Source: Clostridium ihumii AP5 (lineage in GTDB: Bacteria; Bacillota; Clostridia; Clostridiales; Clostridiaceae). Taken from it: 64,000 bases of DNA. The notes beneath the pieces were generated by a model. That model was not told the DNA's origin. It saw nothing but the letters and a program-made list of their open reading frames with translations, and made no database searches. The position numbers were made by a program, and so were the translations under genes. Below, in pieces: positions 36,549 to 46,973 of the stretch (positions are counted from its first letter, which is position 1; each line of letters opens with the position of its first letter). The stretch lies in contig NZ_CCAT010000083.1 of the NCBI RefSeq assembly GCF_000612845.1, forward strand, positions 62,001 to 126,000, read 5' to 3'.

Positions 36549-37661
36549 ATGCAAGAATTAAAAAAAACTCCATTAAGAGGAGTGTATGAACAGTATGGTG
36601 GAAAAGTTGTTGAATTTGCAGGCTATGAACTTCCAACACAATTTAAAGGCTTTTTACATGAACATGAGACAGTAAGAGAAAGAGCAGGATTATTTGATGT
36701 ATCTCATATGGGGGAAGTTACAGTAATAGGTAAGGATGCACAAAAATTTGTTCAATACTTAGTTACTAATGATGTTAATACTCTTAATGATAATGAAGTT
36801 TTATACACTTTTATGTGTAAAGAAACTGGTGGAGTAGTAGATGATTTATTAGTTTATAAATTTAAGGAAGATGATTTTTTCTTAGTTATAAATGCTAGTA
36901 ATAAAGAAAAAGATGTTAAGTGGATATTAGATCATAAAGGTAATTTTGATATTGAGATAAAGGATGTATCAGAAAATATTGCTCAATTAGCATTACAAGG
37001 TCCAAAAGCTCAAGAGATTCTACAAAAATTAGTTTCTATGGATTTAAATGAAATAAAATTCTTTAAAGCTAGAAGAAATGTAATTGTGAATGGGAAAGAA
37101 TGTTTAGTATCAAGAACTGGATATACTGGGGAAGATGGTTTTGAAATTTATTGTAAACCAGAAGATGCAGAAGAACTATGGAATGCTATGTTGAAAAATG
37201 GAGAGGAATTTGGGGCAGAACCAATAGGTCTTGGAGCAAGAGATACATTAAGATTTGAAGCAACATTACCTCTTTATGGAAATGAAATGGATGAAAATAT
37301 AACTCCATTAGAAATGGGATTTGGATTCTTTGTAAAATTGAAAGTTGAAGAGGATTTCATAGGAAAAGATGCACTAATAAAACAAAAAACTGAAGGAATA
37401 ACTAGAAAATTAGTTGGTTTTGAACTTTTAGATAAAGGAATTGCAAGACATGGATATGAAATTCTAAAAGATGGAAAAGTAATAGGACATGTAACAACAG
37501 GATATAAATCACCAACATTAAAAAAATCAATAGGACTTGCATTAGTAGAGATAGATTACACTAAAATTGGAACAGAATTTGATATAAAAGTTAGAAATAA
37601 AGAATTAAAAGCAGTTGTTATAGACAAGAGATTTTATACAAAGAAAACTCAAAGTAAATAG
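36549..37661 (+). CDS. gcvT: Glycine cleavage system T protein (aminomethyltransferase)
   Basis: A 370-residue folate-dependent T protein. It has the N-terminal TPLRGVYEQYGGKVVEFAGYELP, the AGLFDVSHMGE motif, the ARDTLRFEATLPLYGNEM region with the catalytic Asp, and a C-terminal OB-like domain containing GHVTTGYKSPTLKKSIG. It releases ammonia from the H protein intermediate and loads methylene onto tetrahydrofolate. ATG follows GGGGGG. First gene of gcvT-gcvH-gcvPA-gcvPB. Confidence 0.96.
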   Translation: MQELKKTPLRGVYEQYGGKVVEFAGYELPTQFKGFLHEHETVRERAGLFDVSHMGEVTVIGKDAQKFVQYLVTNDVNTLNDNEVLYTFMCKETGGVVDDLLVYKFKEDDFFLVINASNKEKDVKWILDHKGNFDIEIKDVSENIAQLALQGPKAQEILQKLVSMDLNEIKFFKARRNVIVNGKECLVSRTGYTGEDGFEIYCKPEDAEELWNAMLKNGEEFGAEPIGLGARDTLRFEATLPLYGNEMDENITPLEMGFGFFVKLKVEEDFIGKDALIKQKTEGITRKLVGFELLDKGIARHGYEILKDGKVIGHVTTGYKSPTLKKSIGLALVEIDYTKIGTEFDIKVRNKELKAVVIDKRFYTKKTQSK

Positions 37662-37689
37662 ATATTTTAAATAAATAGGGGGTATAAAT

Positions 37690-38082
37690 ATGAAAGTATT
37701 AAATAATTTATTATACACAAAGGACCATGAATGGATAAAAGTTGAAGGAAATAAAGCATATATAGGTATAAGTGATTGTGCTCAACGTATGCTTGGAGAT
37801 ATAGTTTTTATAGAATTACCAGATGTTGATGATGAATTAGAAAAAGGCGATAGCTTTGCAACAATCGAATCAGTAAAGGCAGCATCAGATAGTTATATGC
37901 CAGTATCAGGAACAATAGTAGAGGTTAATGAAGAATTAGATGATAATCCAGCAGCATTAAATGAAGATCCATATGAAAATTGGATGATAGCTATAGAGTT
38001 AAAAGACGAAAAAGAGTTAGAAGAATTAATTAAACCAGAAGATTATGAGAAAATTTGTGATGAGTTAAGTAAGGAGGCATAA
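37690..38082 (+). CDS. gcvH: Glycine cleavage system H protein
   Basis: A 130-residue lipoyl carrier. Lys63 in IESVKAAS is the lipoylation site, and the fold markers [20 protein letters not shown] and NEDPYENWM are intact. It shuttles the aminomethyl group between P, T and L proteins. Its stop codon overlaps the start of gcvPA by one base. The lipoate ligase further downstream probably modifies it. Confidence 0.96.
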   Translation: MKVLNNLLYTKDHEWIKVEGNKAYIGISDCAQRMLGDIVFIELPDVDDELEKGDSFATIESVKAASDSYMPVSGTIVEVNEELDDNPAALNEDPYENWMIAIELKDEKELEELIKPEDYEKICDELSKEA

Positions 38083-39425
38083 TGATGTTTCCTTATATTC
38101 CAAATACAGAAAAAGAAACTAAAGATGTATTGGATTTTCTAAAAATGAAATCAATGGATGACTTATATTATGATGTAAGTGATGACGTTAAGCTTAAAAG
38201 AGATTTAAATTTAGAAAGTGGATTATCAGAACTTGAAGTAGAAAAACGTTTAAAAGATATGAGTATAAAAAATAAATCAATAGAAGATTTAACATGTTTT
38301 CTAGGAGCAGGAAGTTATGATCACTATATTCCTGCAGTTATAAAATACTTAACTGGAAGATCAGAATTTTATACAGCATATACACCATATCAAGCAGAAC
38401 TTAGTCAAGGAACACTTCAATCTATATTCGAATATCAAAGTATGATTTGTAACTTAACAGGAATGGAAGTTTCAAACTCATCTATGTATGATGGTGCAAC
38501 AGCAACAATGGAAGCTGCATCACTTGCAGTTGTTAGTACAAAAAGAAAGACTGTAATAGTTTCAAAGTCAGTAAATCCAGAAACAAGAAAAGTATTAAAA
38601 ACTTATTTAAAATTTAAGGGACACAATTTAATTGAAGTAGATTTAAATGATGGAGTAACTGATATTGAAAAGGTAAAAGAACTTCTTAATAAAGATGTGG
38701 CTGCTGTAATTATTCAAACACCTAATTTCTTTGGTTTATTAGAAGAGGTTGAGGAGCTTGAAAAAGTTGTTCATTCAAATAAATCATTACTTATAATGAA
38801 TGTTGATCCAATATCACTTGGAATATTAAAAAGTCCAGGCAGTTTAGGAGCAGACATAGTAGTAGGTGATGGTCAATGTTTAGGTGCTAATATGAGTTTT
38901 GGGGGACCAGGACTTGGATTTATGAATACAACTAAAAAGCTTATGAGAAAAATGCCAGGTAGAATAGTTGGAGAGACAGAGGATGTTGATGGAAATAGAG
39001 GATTTGTTTTAACACTTCAAGCAAGAGAGCAACATATAAGAAGGGAAAAGGCAACTTCTAATATTTGTTCAGATCAAACATTAATGTCAATTGGAGCAGC
39101 TATGTATATGGCTACACTTGGAAAAGAAGGAATAAAAGAAGTTGCTAAACAGTGTCTAGCAAAATCCCATTATGCTTATAATGAATTAATTAAGAGTGGA
39201 AAATATAAACCAGTATTCAACAAACCATTCTTTAAAGAATTTGCAATAAGATCAGAAGCTTCACCTTGTGAGATTAATAAAGAATTATTAAAATCTAATA
39301 TTTTAGGTGGATATAATTTAGAAAAGGTTTACCCTGAGTATGAAAATTCAATGCTACTTTGTGTAACAGAAAAGAGAACAAGGGAAGATATAGATAAATT
39401 AGTAAAAGTGATGGAGGCGATATAA
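38082..39425 (+). CDS. gcvPA: Glycine dehydrogenase (decarboxylating) subunit 1
   Basis: This 447-residue protein is the N-terminal half of the P protein, separate as in most Firmicutes. It shows MFPYIPNT at the start, [31 protein letters not shown] and the [10 protein letters not shown] loop. It pairs with subunit 2 to decarboxylate glycine onto the lipoyl arm. Two tandem ATGs occur (38082, 38085); AGGAGG spacing slightly favours the second. Stop and next start overlap (TAATG). Confidence 0.95.
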   Translation: MMFPYIPNTEKETKDVLDFLKMKSMDDLYYDVSDDVKLKRDLNLESGLSELEVEKRLKDMSIKNKSIEDLTCFLGAGSYDHYIPAVIKYLTGRSEFYTAYTPYQAELSQGTLQSIFEYQSMICNLTGMEVSNSSMYDGATATMEAASLAVVSTKRKTVIVSKSVNPETRKVLKTYLKFKGHNLIEVDLNDGVTDIEKVKELLNKDVAAVIIQTPNFFGLLEEVEELEKVVHSNKSLLIMNVDPISLGILKSPGSLGADIVVGDGQCLGANMSFGGPGLGFMNTTKKLMRKMPGRIVGETEDVDGNRGFVLTLQAREQHIRREKATSNICSDQTLMSIGAAMYMATLGKEGIKEVAKQCLAKSHYAYNELIKSGKYKPVFNKPFFKEFAIRSEASPCEINKELLKSNILGGYNLEKVYPEYENSMLLCVTEKRTREDIDKLVKVMEAI

Positions 39426-40882
39426 TGGGAAAGTATAATAAAGTTATATTTGAGCTGTCATCAGAAGGTAGAAGAGGCTATAAACTTCCAAAGTTAGATG
39501 TACCAGAGGTAAAGCTTGAAGAGATTCTTCCTGAAAATCTTATAAGAAAAGAAGAATTAGAACTTCCAGAAGTTAGTGAAGTTGATATTGTAAGACACTA
39601 TACAGCTCTTTCAAATAAAAATTATAGTGTAGATAAAGGATTTTATCCATTAGGTTCATGTACTATGAAATATAATCCTAAAATAAATGAAGATATGGCA
39701 GTACTTTCAGGTTTTTCTAAGATACATCCATGTCAAAGTGAAGAGATATCACAAGGTGCATTAGAACTTATGTATGATCTTTCCGAAAGATTAACAGAAA
39801 TAACTGGTATGGATGATTTTACATTGCAACCAGCAGCTGGAGCACATGGAGAACTTACAGGACTTTTATTAATAAAGGCATATCATGAAAATAGAAAAGA
39901 TTTTAAGAGAACAAAAATAATAGTTCCAGATTCAGCACATGGAACTAATCCAGCAAGTGCAGCAGTTGCTGGGTTTGAAGTTGTTGAAATAAAATCAAAT
40001 CCTGATGGAAGAGTTTCTTTAGAAGAACTAAAAAAAGCTCTTAATGATGAAATTGCAGGTTTAATGCTTACTAATCCAAGCACGCTTGGATTATTTGAAA
40101 AAGATATAAAAGAAATAAGTGAATTAGTTCATGAAGCTGGTGGACTTTTATACTATGATGGCGCAAATATGAATGCTATTATGGGAATAACAAGACCAGG
40201 AGATATGGGATTTGATGTTTGTCATTTAAATCTTCATAAAACATTTTCAACTCCACATGGTGGTGGTGGTCCAGGATCAGCTCCAGTAGGGGTTAAGAAA
40301 GAATTAGCAAAATTTCTTCCTTATCCAATTGTAAAAAAAGAAAATGAAAAATATATATTAGATTACGATAGACCAGACTCAATAGGAAAGATTAGAAGCT
40401 TTTATGGAAATTTTGGAGTTATGGTTAAAGCATATTCATATATATTGACAATGGGAAAAGAAGGTTTGAAAGCAGCATCTCAAAATGCAGTTTTAAATGC
40501 TAACTATATAAAAGAGTCATTAAAAGAATATTATAATTTAGGAAAAGATGATGTATGTAAGCATGAGGTGGTTTTAAGTACATTAAAAGACAATCCACAT
40601 CATATTGCTACTATAGATATAGCTAAAAGGCTTATAGACTATGGAATTCATCCACCTACAGTATATTTTCCACTTATAGTTGAAGAAGCTTTAATGGTAG
40701 AACCAACTGAAAGTGAAAGTATAGAAAATTTAAATGAATTCATTGAAGTAATGAAAAAAATAGCAGTAGAAGCTAAGGAAAATCCTCAATTACTTCATGA
40801 AGCTCCTCACAATACTCCAGTAAGAAGATTAGATGAGGTAAAAGCAGCAAGGACACCGGTATTAAAGTGGTCTAGCAAATAA
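39425..40882 (+). CDS. gcvPB: Glycine dehydrogenase (decarboxylating) subunit 2
   Basis: This 485-residue protein is the PLP-binding half of the P protein. Lys272 in [15 protein letters not shown] carries the cofactor; [19 protein letters not shown] and [13 protein letters not shown] are further family motifs. It starts one base inside the gcvPA stop codon. A long terminator follows, so the operon ends here, although lpdA and the lipoate ligase lie close behind. Confidence 0.96.
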   Translation: MGKYNKVIFELSSEGRRGYKLPKLDVPEVKLEEILPENLIRKEELELPEVSEVDIVRHYTALSNKNYSVDKGFYPLGSCTMKYNPKINEDMAVLSGFSKIHPCQSEEISQGALELMYDLSERLTEITGMDDFTLQPAAGAHGELTGLLLIKAYHENRKDFKRTKIIVPDSAHGTNPASAAVAGFEVVEIKSNPDGRVSLEELKKALNDEIAGLMLTNPSTLGLFEKDIKEISELVHEAGGLLYYDGANMNAIMGITRPGDMGFDVCHLNLHKTFSTPHGGGGPGSAPVGVKKELAKFLPYPIVKKENEKYILDYDRPDSIGKIRSFYGNFGVMVKAYSYILTMGKEGLKAASQNAVLNANYIKESLKEYYNLGKDDVCKHEVVLSTLKDNPHHIATIDIAKRLIDYGIHPPTVYFPLIVEEALMVEPTESESIENLNEFIEVMKKIAVEAKENPQLLHEAPHNTPVRRLDEVKAARTPVLKWSSK

Positions 40883-40885
40883 TTA

Positions 40886-40943
40886 AAAAGGGTTAAGATT
40901 TAAGAAAAGTGTATATAGGCAATTCTTAAGTCTTAACTTTTTT
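40886..40943 (+). terminator. Terminator of the gcv operon
   Basis: AAAAAGGGTTAAG (from 40885) pairs with the complementary arm ending at 40943; the stem continues through TTAAGAA. Six T residues form the 3' end. Confidence 0.8.
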
Positions 40944-40947
40944 ATTC

Positions 40948-41282
40948 TATAGGGATACAAGTCTAAACTTTAAGTTATTTATGTTTTAGTTGAGAAAGAG
41001 CAATTTGAAGTGTTATACAAAATTAACAATTAACGATGAGGGATAAAACTGAAGTCTCAGTTTATTTGAATCAATTTTTATGATAATTTGCTAAGCAAAT
41101 TAGTTTGAAAACAATATGAAAATATAGTTTTTATGGAATTCTATTCATAAATATTAAGAACGAAGTGAATAATATTAACCATCATTGTTAATTGTTAACT
41201 GTTAATTGTTGATTGGTTCTAAACATGATAATAAAAATAAACTGTAAGTTTAATATTATCATTTGATAAAGATACTATTTAA
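40948..41282. mobile_element. Member of the dispersed element family, right end eroded
   Basis: It starts TATAGGGATACAAGTC directly after the gcv terminator and contains AATTAACAATTAACGATG. The complementary CATTGTTAATTGTTAAC lies about 130 bases later, followed by AAACTGTAAGTTTAAT shared with other copies. The typical right terminal repeat is missing. It fills most of the gap before lpdA; no gene is present. Confidence 0.55.
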
Positions 41283-41319
41283 ACATTGATTATTATAAAT
41301 ATTTATAGGGGGTTATGAT

Positions 41320-42705
41320 ATGAAAGATATAATTGTAATTGGGGGAGGACCAGGAGGTTATGTTGCAGCTATAAGAGGTGCACAATTGGGTATGGATGTT
41401 GCTGTAGTAGAGATGGATAGTTTTGGTGGGACATGCTTAAATAGAGGATGTATCCCAACTAAAACATTATATAGAAGTGCAGAAATAATGAAAACACTTA
41501 AACATATTGATGATTTTGGTATAGAGGTAAATGATTACAAATTAAATGTAGAAAAAGTACAGGAAAGAAAAGCAAATGTGGTAAATACATTAGTTGGTGG
41601 TGTAGAACAATTATTAAAAGGAAATAAAGTTGAAATTGTAAAAGGAAAAGCTTTTTTACAAGATAAAAATACAGTTAAGGTTGAAACAAAAGATGGAGAA
41701 GTAATTTTGGAAGGAAAGAACATAATTATTGCAACAGGATCAAAGCCAGAAATGCCTAATATTAAGGGGATAGAAAATGAAAAAATTATAACTAGTGATG
41801 AAATTTTGGAATTTAAAAGCATACCTAAGGAACTTGTAGTTGTTGGTGGTGGAGTTATAGGTATGGAATTTGCAAGTATATTTAATGCTATGGGAAGTAA
41901 TGTTACAGTTATAGTTGCAAGAGATTCAATATTATATGATGTAGATAGAGAGTTAACTAAACGATATACAGCTATGGCAAAAAAATCTGGAATAAGTATA
42001 AAAACATCTACTAGAATTAATGAATTTATTGATGCTGGAAATGAAGTTATTATTAAGTGTGAAGATAAAAAAGGAGATGTAGATTTTAAAGCAAATGAAG
42101 TTTTAATAGCAAAAGGAAGATATGGGAATTTTGATGGCATGAATTTAGAAAAAATAGGCATAGAGCATGATAGAAAAAGAATAAAAGTTGATAAAAACTA
42201 TAAAACAAATGTAGAAGGAATATATGCTATTGGAGATGTAAATGGAATATCATTGTTAGCACATGCTGCATCACATCAAGGTGTAGAGGCAGTTGAATAT
42301 ATTTGTAAAAATAAACAATGTCATGAATCAATAATTCCAGGATGTATATTTACATTTCCAGAAATAGCAACTGTGGGTATGACAGAAGAAGTGATAAAAG
42401 AAAATAATATACCATATGTAAAAAACAAATTTTTATTTGGAGCTAATGGAAAAGCTTTAGCATTAGGTGAAGGTGAAGGATTTGTTAAAGCAATATGTAA
42501 TAGTGAAAATCATAAATTATTAGGTATTCATATAATGGGACCACATGCTTCAGATCTAATTCATGAAGGAGTAGTTGCCATAGAAAAAGGAATGACTGTA
42601 GATGATTTTAAAGAAGTTGTGCATGCACACCCAACACTTGGAGAAGCTTTCCATGAAGCAATAATGGGATTAAATAAGGAAGCTATACACAGTATAACTA
42701 AATAA
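41320..42705 (+). CDS. lpdA: Dihydrolipoyl dehydrogenase (L protein)
   Basis: A 461-residue flavoprotein disulfide reductase. It has the FAD motif GGGPGGYVAA (residues 8-17), the redox-active pair Cys39/Cys44 in GGTCLNRGCIPTKT, an NAD-binding VVGGGVIGMEFASI near residue 175 and the catalytic HAHPTLGEAFHEA near the C-terminus. It reoxidises dihydrolipoyl H protein. The Arg and Thr inside CLNRGCIPTK differ from the commonest CLNVGCIPSK but are seen in clostridial enzymes. It lies behind a mobile repeat, with its own ribosome site. Confidence 0.95.
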   Translation: MKDIIVIGGGPGGYVAAIRGAQLGMDVAVVEMDSFGGTCLNRGCIPTKTLYRSAEIMKTLKHIDDFGIEVNDYKLNVEKVQERKANVVNTLVGGVEQLLKGNKVEIVKGKAFLQDKNTVKVETKDGEVILEGKNIIIATGSKPEMPNIKGIENEKIITSDEILEFKSIPKELVVVGGGVIGMEFASIFNAMGSNVTVIVARDSILYDVDRELTKRYTAMAKKSGISIKTSTRINEFIDAGNEVIIKCEDKKGDVDFKANEVLIAKGRYGNFDGMNLEKIGIEHDRKRIKVDKNYKTNVEGIYAIGDVNGISLLAHAASHQGVEAVEYICKNKQCHESIIPGCIFTFPEIATVGMTEEVIKENNIPYVKNKFLFGANGKALALGEGEGFVKAICNSENHKLLGIHIMGPHASDLIHEGVVAIEKGMTVDDFKEVVHAHPTLGEAFHEAIMGLNKEAIHSITK

Positions 42706-42713
42706 TTTCTATA

Positions 42714-42899
42714 TATAGGGTTTTAAGCTTAAAAATGAAATTATTCAAATGTTAACAATTAACAAAGAATGATAAAACTGATTTCACTTTTCACTCTTAA
42801 CTCTTACTTGGTTCCAAATATAAAAATAGAAATAAACTGTAAGCTTAATAATACAATTTGAGAAAGACATTACTTTAAATTTGAACTTGGAACCCTATA
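42714..42899. mobile_element. 186-bp compact member of the dispersed element family
   Basis: It begins TATAGGGTTTTAAGCTT and ends TTGAACTTGGAACCCTATA, with family interior motifs but little else. It looks like an internally deleted copy. It lies between lpdA and the lipoate ligase; no gene is seen in this gap. Confidence 0.65.
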
Positions 42900-43007
42900 T
42901 AAAATTAGAATTATCAAAGAGTAGAGTTAGAAGGAGAAAATTGGATTAGAACCATAAGATAAAATTATTATTGTAACATTGAAATCTTACAAATGGGGGA
43001 TTAAAAA

Positions 43008-43982
43008 ATGAGATATATTGATAACTTGAGTACTGAACCATATTTTAATTTGGCATCAGAGGAGTACTTCTTAAAAAACACTGAAGAGGAGTACTTTATA
43101 CTTTGGAGAAATGAGCCTTGTGTTGTAGTTGGAAAAAATCAAAATACTTTATCAGAAATAGATTTAGATTTTATTGAAAAGAATAATGTTAAAGTTGTAA
43201 GGCGTCAAACTGGTGGTGGTGCTGTATTTCATGATTTGGGAAATCTTAATTATACTTTTATAGTTAATGACGGGAAAAGTTTCAATGATTTTGAAAAGTT
43301 TAGTATACCAATAATAGGTGCGTTGAAAAATCTTGGTATTAAAGCGGAATTTTCTGGTAGAAATGATTTAACTATAGATGGAAAGAAGTTTTCCGGAACA
43401 GCTCAATGTAAATATAAGAATAGAGTTATGCATCATGGAACATTACTTTTTTCAGCAGATATTTCAAATCTAAGTGGAGCATTAAAGCCTAAAAAAACAA
43501 AATTTGAAGGAAAAGCAGTTAAATCTGTTACAAGTAGAGTTACAAATATAAGTGAATATTTAGAAAAAAAGATATCTGTATTAGATTTAAAAAAAGAAAT
43601 ATTTAACTATATAACAGAAAATGAGAATAGTGCAGTGATAACTAATTTTACAGTAAAGGAAATAGAAGAAATAGAAAAAATAAAAAATAAAAAATATAAA
43701 ACTTGGGATTGGAATTTTGGAAAATCACCTAATTATAATTTTTATAACGAGTGTAAATTCAAAAGCGGCACTATAGAATTAAGTATTAAAGTAGAAGATG
43801 GAATAATGAAAAATGTAAAAATTCATGGTGACTTTTTTGGTGTTAAAGATATAAGTAATATAGAAAAAATCTTAGAGAATAAACCACATAGGAAAAATAA
43901 TATAAAGGAAGCATTAAATGGAATAAAAATAAATGAATATTTTGCAGGAATTGAATTAGATGAGCTTATGAATTTATTTTAA
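43008..43982 (+). CDS. lplA: Lipoate-protein ligase A
   Basis: A 324-residue two-domain ligase. The lipoate-binding motif RRQTGGGAVFHDLGNLNYTF is near residues 65-84, and the adenylate-binding lysine region KKFSGTAQCKYKNRVMHHGTL near 125-145. A C-terminal accessory domain of ~80 residues is present. It activates lipoate with ATP and attaches it to GcvH Lys63, which explains its place behind the gcv genes. ATG follows ATGGGGGA. Confidence 0.93.
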   Translation: MRYIDNLSTEPYFNLASEEYFLKNTEEEYFILWRNEPCVVVGKNQNTLSEIDLDFIEKNNVKVVRRQTGGGAVFHDLGNLNYTFIVNDGKSFNDFEKFSIPIIGALKNLGIKAEFSGRNDLTIDGKKFSGTAQCKYKNRVMHHGTLLFSADISNLSGALKPKKTKFEGKAVKSVTSRVTNISEYLEKKISVLDLKKEIFNYITENENSAVITNFTVKEIEEIEKIKNKKYKTWDWNFGKSPNYNFYNECKFKSGTIELSIKVEDGIMKNVKIHGDFFGVKDISNIEKILENKPHRKNNIKEALNGIKINEYFAGIELDELMNLF

Positions 43983-44123
43983 AATATTTTTTGAATTACA
44001 CTATTGAAATTTTCAAATTATTCGAATATATTATATGGAGAATAATTACAAAATTTAAATAATAATCTAAGTAGTGTTTATGTAATTATTACAAAGAATA
44101 TTAACTTTGAAATAAATATTAAT

Positions 44124-44167
44124 AATATACATTAAATATTGTAACAATACAATATTTAATGTATATT
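44124..44167. promoter_or_regulatory. 19-bp perfect palindrome
   Basis: A 19-bp perfect stem (44124-44142 with 44149-44167) has the six-base loop AACAAT. There is no T run on either side, so a classic terminator is unlikely. It lies between lplA and the acetyltransferase and may be an operator or a processing signal. Confidence 0.45.
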
Positions 44168-44247
44168 ACAATATGGATATATTTTACTTAAGATATAGAA
44201 ATTTTAAAAATACGGTTTAATAATAGTGTAAGGGGATATGAATAAGG

Positions 44248-44742
44248 ATGATAAGGTTGGCATTAAAAAACGATATAGATAATGTTGAGCAGATAGTTCA
44301 CGAAAGTAAGTTATTAATAGAAAAACAAGGACCTGTATGTTGGGATATAAAATATTCTAGTGGAGATAACATTGCCTTAGATATAAAAGAAAAAGCTTTA
44401 TTTGTTCAAGAAATAGAAAGGAGAATAGTTGGATTTATATGTGTAAATAATAAAGAAGTAGAAGGATACGAATCTATTAATTGGAGCTGCAAAGATAATT
44501 TTTTGGTTATTCATAGGATTTTAGTAGATAGAAGAATTAGACGAAATGGTGTTGGTACTATGCTAATGAAATTTACTGATGAACTTGCAAAAGAAAAGGG
44601 TGTAAAAAGTATAAGAGTAAATATATATAGTTTAAATATGAATGCACAAAATTTTATTGTTAATTGTGGTTATAAAAAGGTAGGGGAAATTTTTATACAT
44701 GGAGTAAAAGAATATTTTTATTGCTATGAAAAAATTTTATAA
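44248..44742 (+). CDS. GNAT-family N-acetyltransferase
   Basis: A 164-residue acetyltransferase. The acetyl-CoA loop motif is RRIRRNGVGTMLMKF (about residues 95-110), followed by the typical second strand and helix NIYSLNMNAQNFIVNCGYKKVGE. The acceptor, perhaps a protein N-terminus or a small amine, is unknown. It is monocistronic. Confidence 0.82.
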   Translation: MIRLALKNDIDNVEQIVHESKLLIEKQGPVCWDIKYSSGDNIALDIKEKALFVQEIERRIVGFICVNNKEVEGYESINWSCKDNFLVIHRILVDRRIRRNGVGTMLMKFTDELAKEKGVKSIRVNIYSLNMNAQNFIVNCGYKKVGEIFIHGVKEYFYCYEKIL

Positions 44743-44756
44743 AGAATTTATATTAC

Positions 44757-44837
44757 TTTCTTTCAAATGTGATTAATAATTATGGAGTATATTTAAAATT
44801 ATGTTATACTCAATTTAATTAAGGCATTTGAAAGAAA
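44757..44837 (+). promoter_or_regulatory. Inverted repeat bracketing a putative promoter
   Basis: TTTCTTTCAAATG (44757-44769) is the exact complement of CATTTGAAAGAAA (44825-44837). The 55-base interval holds TATACT, a possible -10 box for the gene at 44874. It may be an operator pair or a leader stem. Confidence 0.35.
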
Positions 44838-44873
44838 ATAAAAATTAAAGTTAAATATGAAAGGAATTTTATA

Positions 44874-45290
44874 ATGGAATATAAATTTAAATATGAAGAT
44901 GAAGAATATGCTATTTTAAAAGAGAATTGTGAGTACATATTAAATGATGAAGAAAAGGAAGTTAACGACTTTAATATTGATAATGTTTTAGAACTTTTAA
45001 ATAATTGTGACGAAGTTTTTTTTGATAAAGAATATTATAGTGATCCTTGTGAAGTTTGCTTGGAAGGAAAAAAAGAAAAACTAAAGTTTTTTAAATTTCT
45101 AGAATATCATTTTTACATATTCACAAAAGAAGAGAATTATGTAATTAGTAGTATTTCAGAAGAATATAAAAATACTTCTTTTATGAAACTATTAAGAGAT
45201 AGAAAAATAGACAATAGTTATATAGTAAGTATTATATATTGTCCTTATTGTAAAAAATATACTATAGAAATAGAACAATGTGAAATGTAG
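44874..45290 (+). CDS. Clostridial protein of unknown function (possibly DUF3785)
   Basis: A 138-residue acidic, aromatic-rich protein with Cys pairs (PCEVC near residue 60 and CPYC near residue 125) that could bind a metal. No membrane segment is seen. It resembles the small clostridial DUF3785 group in length and motif order, but I cannot confirm that without a search. Start ATG follows AAAGGAA. Confidence 0.6.
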   Translation: MEYKFKYEDEEYAILKENCEYILNDEEKEVNDFNIDNVLELLNNCDEVFFDKEYYSDPCEVCLEGKKEKLKFFKFLEYHFYIFTKEENYVISSISEEYKNTSFMKLLRDRKIDNSYIVSIIYCPYCKKYTIEIEQCEM

Positions 45291-45378
45291 ATTTAAGTAT
45301 TGAAAAATAAATATATTTTTTGTGAGAAAAATTTGTTATAATTAGTATCATTCAAAAAAATATGGAAAGGGTGTTTTT

Positions 45379-45705
45379 ATGCCTATATTAAAAGTTACTG
45401 GTGTAGAAGAGAAAAAAGTATTAGAAGTAAGTGAAGAATTAATAAATGAACTTGAAAATATAATAGAGTGCCCAAGAGATTATTTTTCTATAGAATTTAC
45501 AAATTCAAAATACATAATGGATGGAAAAATTGTAATGCCACCTACTATAATTGAAGTATCATGGTTTGACAGAGGACAGGAAGTTCAAGATAAAGTAGCA
45601 TTAGCTATAACTAAATATTTTAAAGATGAAAACAAAGAATGTGTGGATGTTATTTTTAATAATTTAAAAGAAGAAAGATATTATGAAAATGGAAAACATT
45701 TTTAA
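45379..45705 (+). CDS. DUF1904 family protein
   Basis: This 108-residue protein matches DUF1904. Its features are the N-terminal MPILKVTGVE, a tautomerase-like layout and the WFDRGQEVQDKVA segment near residues 61-73. Relatives have a beta-alpha-beta tautomerase-like fold, but no reaction is established. ATG follows GGAAAGGGTG. Monocistronic. Confidence 0.75.
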   Translation: MPILKVTGVEEKKVLEVSEELINELENIIECPRDYFSIEFTNSKYIMDGKIVMPPTIIEVSWFDRGQEVQDKVALAITKYFKDENKECVDVIFNNLKEERYYENGKHF

Positions 45706-45765
45706 ATGTTAACACATTTTATACATATGAATTAAGACATAATTTATATAAACTATATAGAATAG

Positions 45766-45803
45766 CAGGTATCTAATTAAGTATTTAATTAGATACCTGT
45801 TTT
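45766..45803 (+). terminator. Rho-independent terminator
   Basis: A 15-bp perfect stem (45766-45780 with 45785-45799) with a four-base loop is followed by TTTTAAT. Confidence 0.78.
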
Positions 45804-45934
45804 AATAATTATTTAAAACTGTTATAATACTTAATAATATATATAGAAATAATGTGAAAAGTTAGATTGTTTTTTCTATGCAATAAATAAGTAATTTTTA
45901 AGTATATACTTAATTTTTAGTGGAGGTAAAGACT

Positions 45935-46786
45935 GTGGGCGTAAAAATAATAACGGATAGTACTAGTTATATACCAAATAAATTCATAGAAGAATATGAT
46001 ATATCTATAGTATCTTTAAATGTATTATTAAATGAAAAGAGTTATAGAGAAGTTGAGCTTGAAAATGAATTTTTTTATGAAGAAATGTCAAAGGCGAATG
46101 AAATCCCAACATCATCACAACCAAGTATAGATGAGTTTTATAATGCTTACGAGAAAATCGCTGAACAAGGAGATGATATTGTAGGATTATTTATATCATC
46201 TGATATGAGTGGTACATATTCAACATCAAATTTAGTTAAAGATATGATATTAGAGAAATATCCAAACTGTAAAATAGAACTTATAGATTCTCGTTCTAAC
46301 TGTATGCAGATGGGGTTTGCTGCCATGGTAGGTGCAAGGATTGCTAATGAAGGTAAAGATATATGTGATGTAGTAAATGGTGTTAAAGATGTTATAAATA
46401 AAAGTAGATTTCTATTTGTACCAGATACATTAGAATATCTAAAAAAAGGTGGAAGAATTGGTGGTGCAGCTGCATTGTTTGGTGCAATTCTTCAAATAAG
46501 ACCTATACTTACAGTTGTTGATGGAAAAACTACTGTATTTAATAAAGTTAGAACTAAGAAAAAAGCTGTTGAAAAAATTATAGAAACAGTTGTATGTGAT
46601 ATAAAGGAAAATGGGATTGGAGAAGTTATAGTTCATCATATTAATTGTGAAGAAGAAGGATTAGAGCTTGCTAATAGATTAAGAGAAGAGCTTAACGTAG
46701 ATGTAACTATACAATCTATAGGACCTATAATAGGATTACATGTTGGACCTAAAAGTGTAGGTGTAGCTTATTATACTAAAAATTAA
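45935..46786 (+). CDS. DegV-family fatty-acid-binding protein
   Basis: A 283-residue DegV protein. It opens VGVKIITDSTSYIP, and has TSQPSIDEFYNAYE near residues 65-78, the SSDMSGTYSTS phosphate/carboxylate loop and the LEYLKKGGRIGG motif. DegV/FakB proteins bind a fatty acid and present it to the FakA kinase. GTG at 45935 is chosen because TGGAGG lies eight bases upstream; the longer frame would start inside that site. Confidence 0.88.
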   Translation: MGVKIITDSTSYIPNKFIEEYDISIVSLNVLLNEKSYREVELENEFFYEEMSKANEIPTSSQPSIDEFYNAYEKIAEQGDDIVGLFISSDMSGTYSTSNLVKDMILEKYPNCKIELIDSRSNCMQMGFAAMVGARIANEGKDICDVVNGVKDVINKSRFLFVPDTLEYLKKGGRIGGAAALFGAILQIRPILTVVDGKTTVFNKVRTKKKAVEKIIETVVCDIKENGIGEVIVHHINCEEEGLELANRLREELNVDVTIQSIGPIIGLHVGPKSVGVAYYTKN

Positions 46787-46813
46787 ATTGTGAGTAAAAA
46801 TATAAGTATCAAG

Positions 46814-46850
46814 AAAAGAACACAGTATTCAGACTGTGTTCTTTTTTTCT
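46814..46850 (+). terminator. Terminator of the DegV gene
   Basis: A 13-bp stem (46814-46826 with 46833-46845) with loop ATTCAG is followed by a run of T residues. Confidence 0.85.
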
Positions 46851-46973
46851 TACAAGCATGTAATGTTTATGAAATAAAAATCGATATTGAAGTTTAAAAT
46901 TATTTATTAAAATAAAAACATAGAAATTACAAAAACAAATTAATAAATAGAAAATTAATGGAGGAATAAAATT

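Noticed and set aside
41535-42161. Antisense open frame of 208 codons inside lpdA
   Set aside because: It is fully inside a conserved dihydrolipoyl dehydrogenase gene and has no ribosome site or family resemblance.
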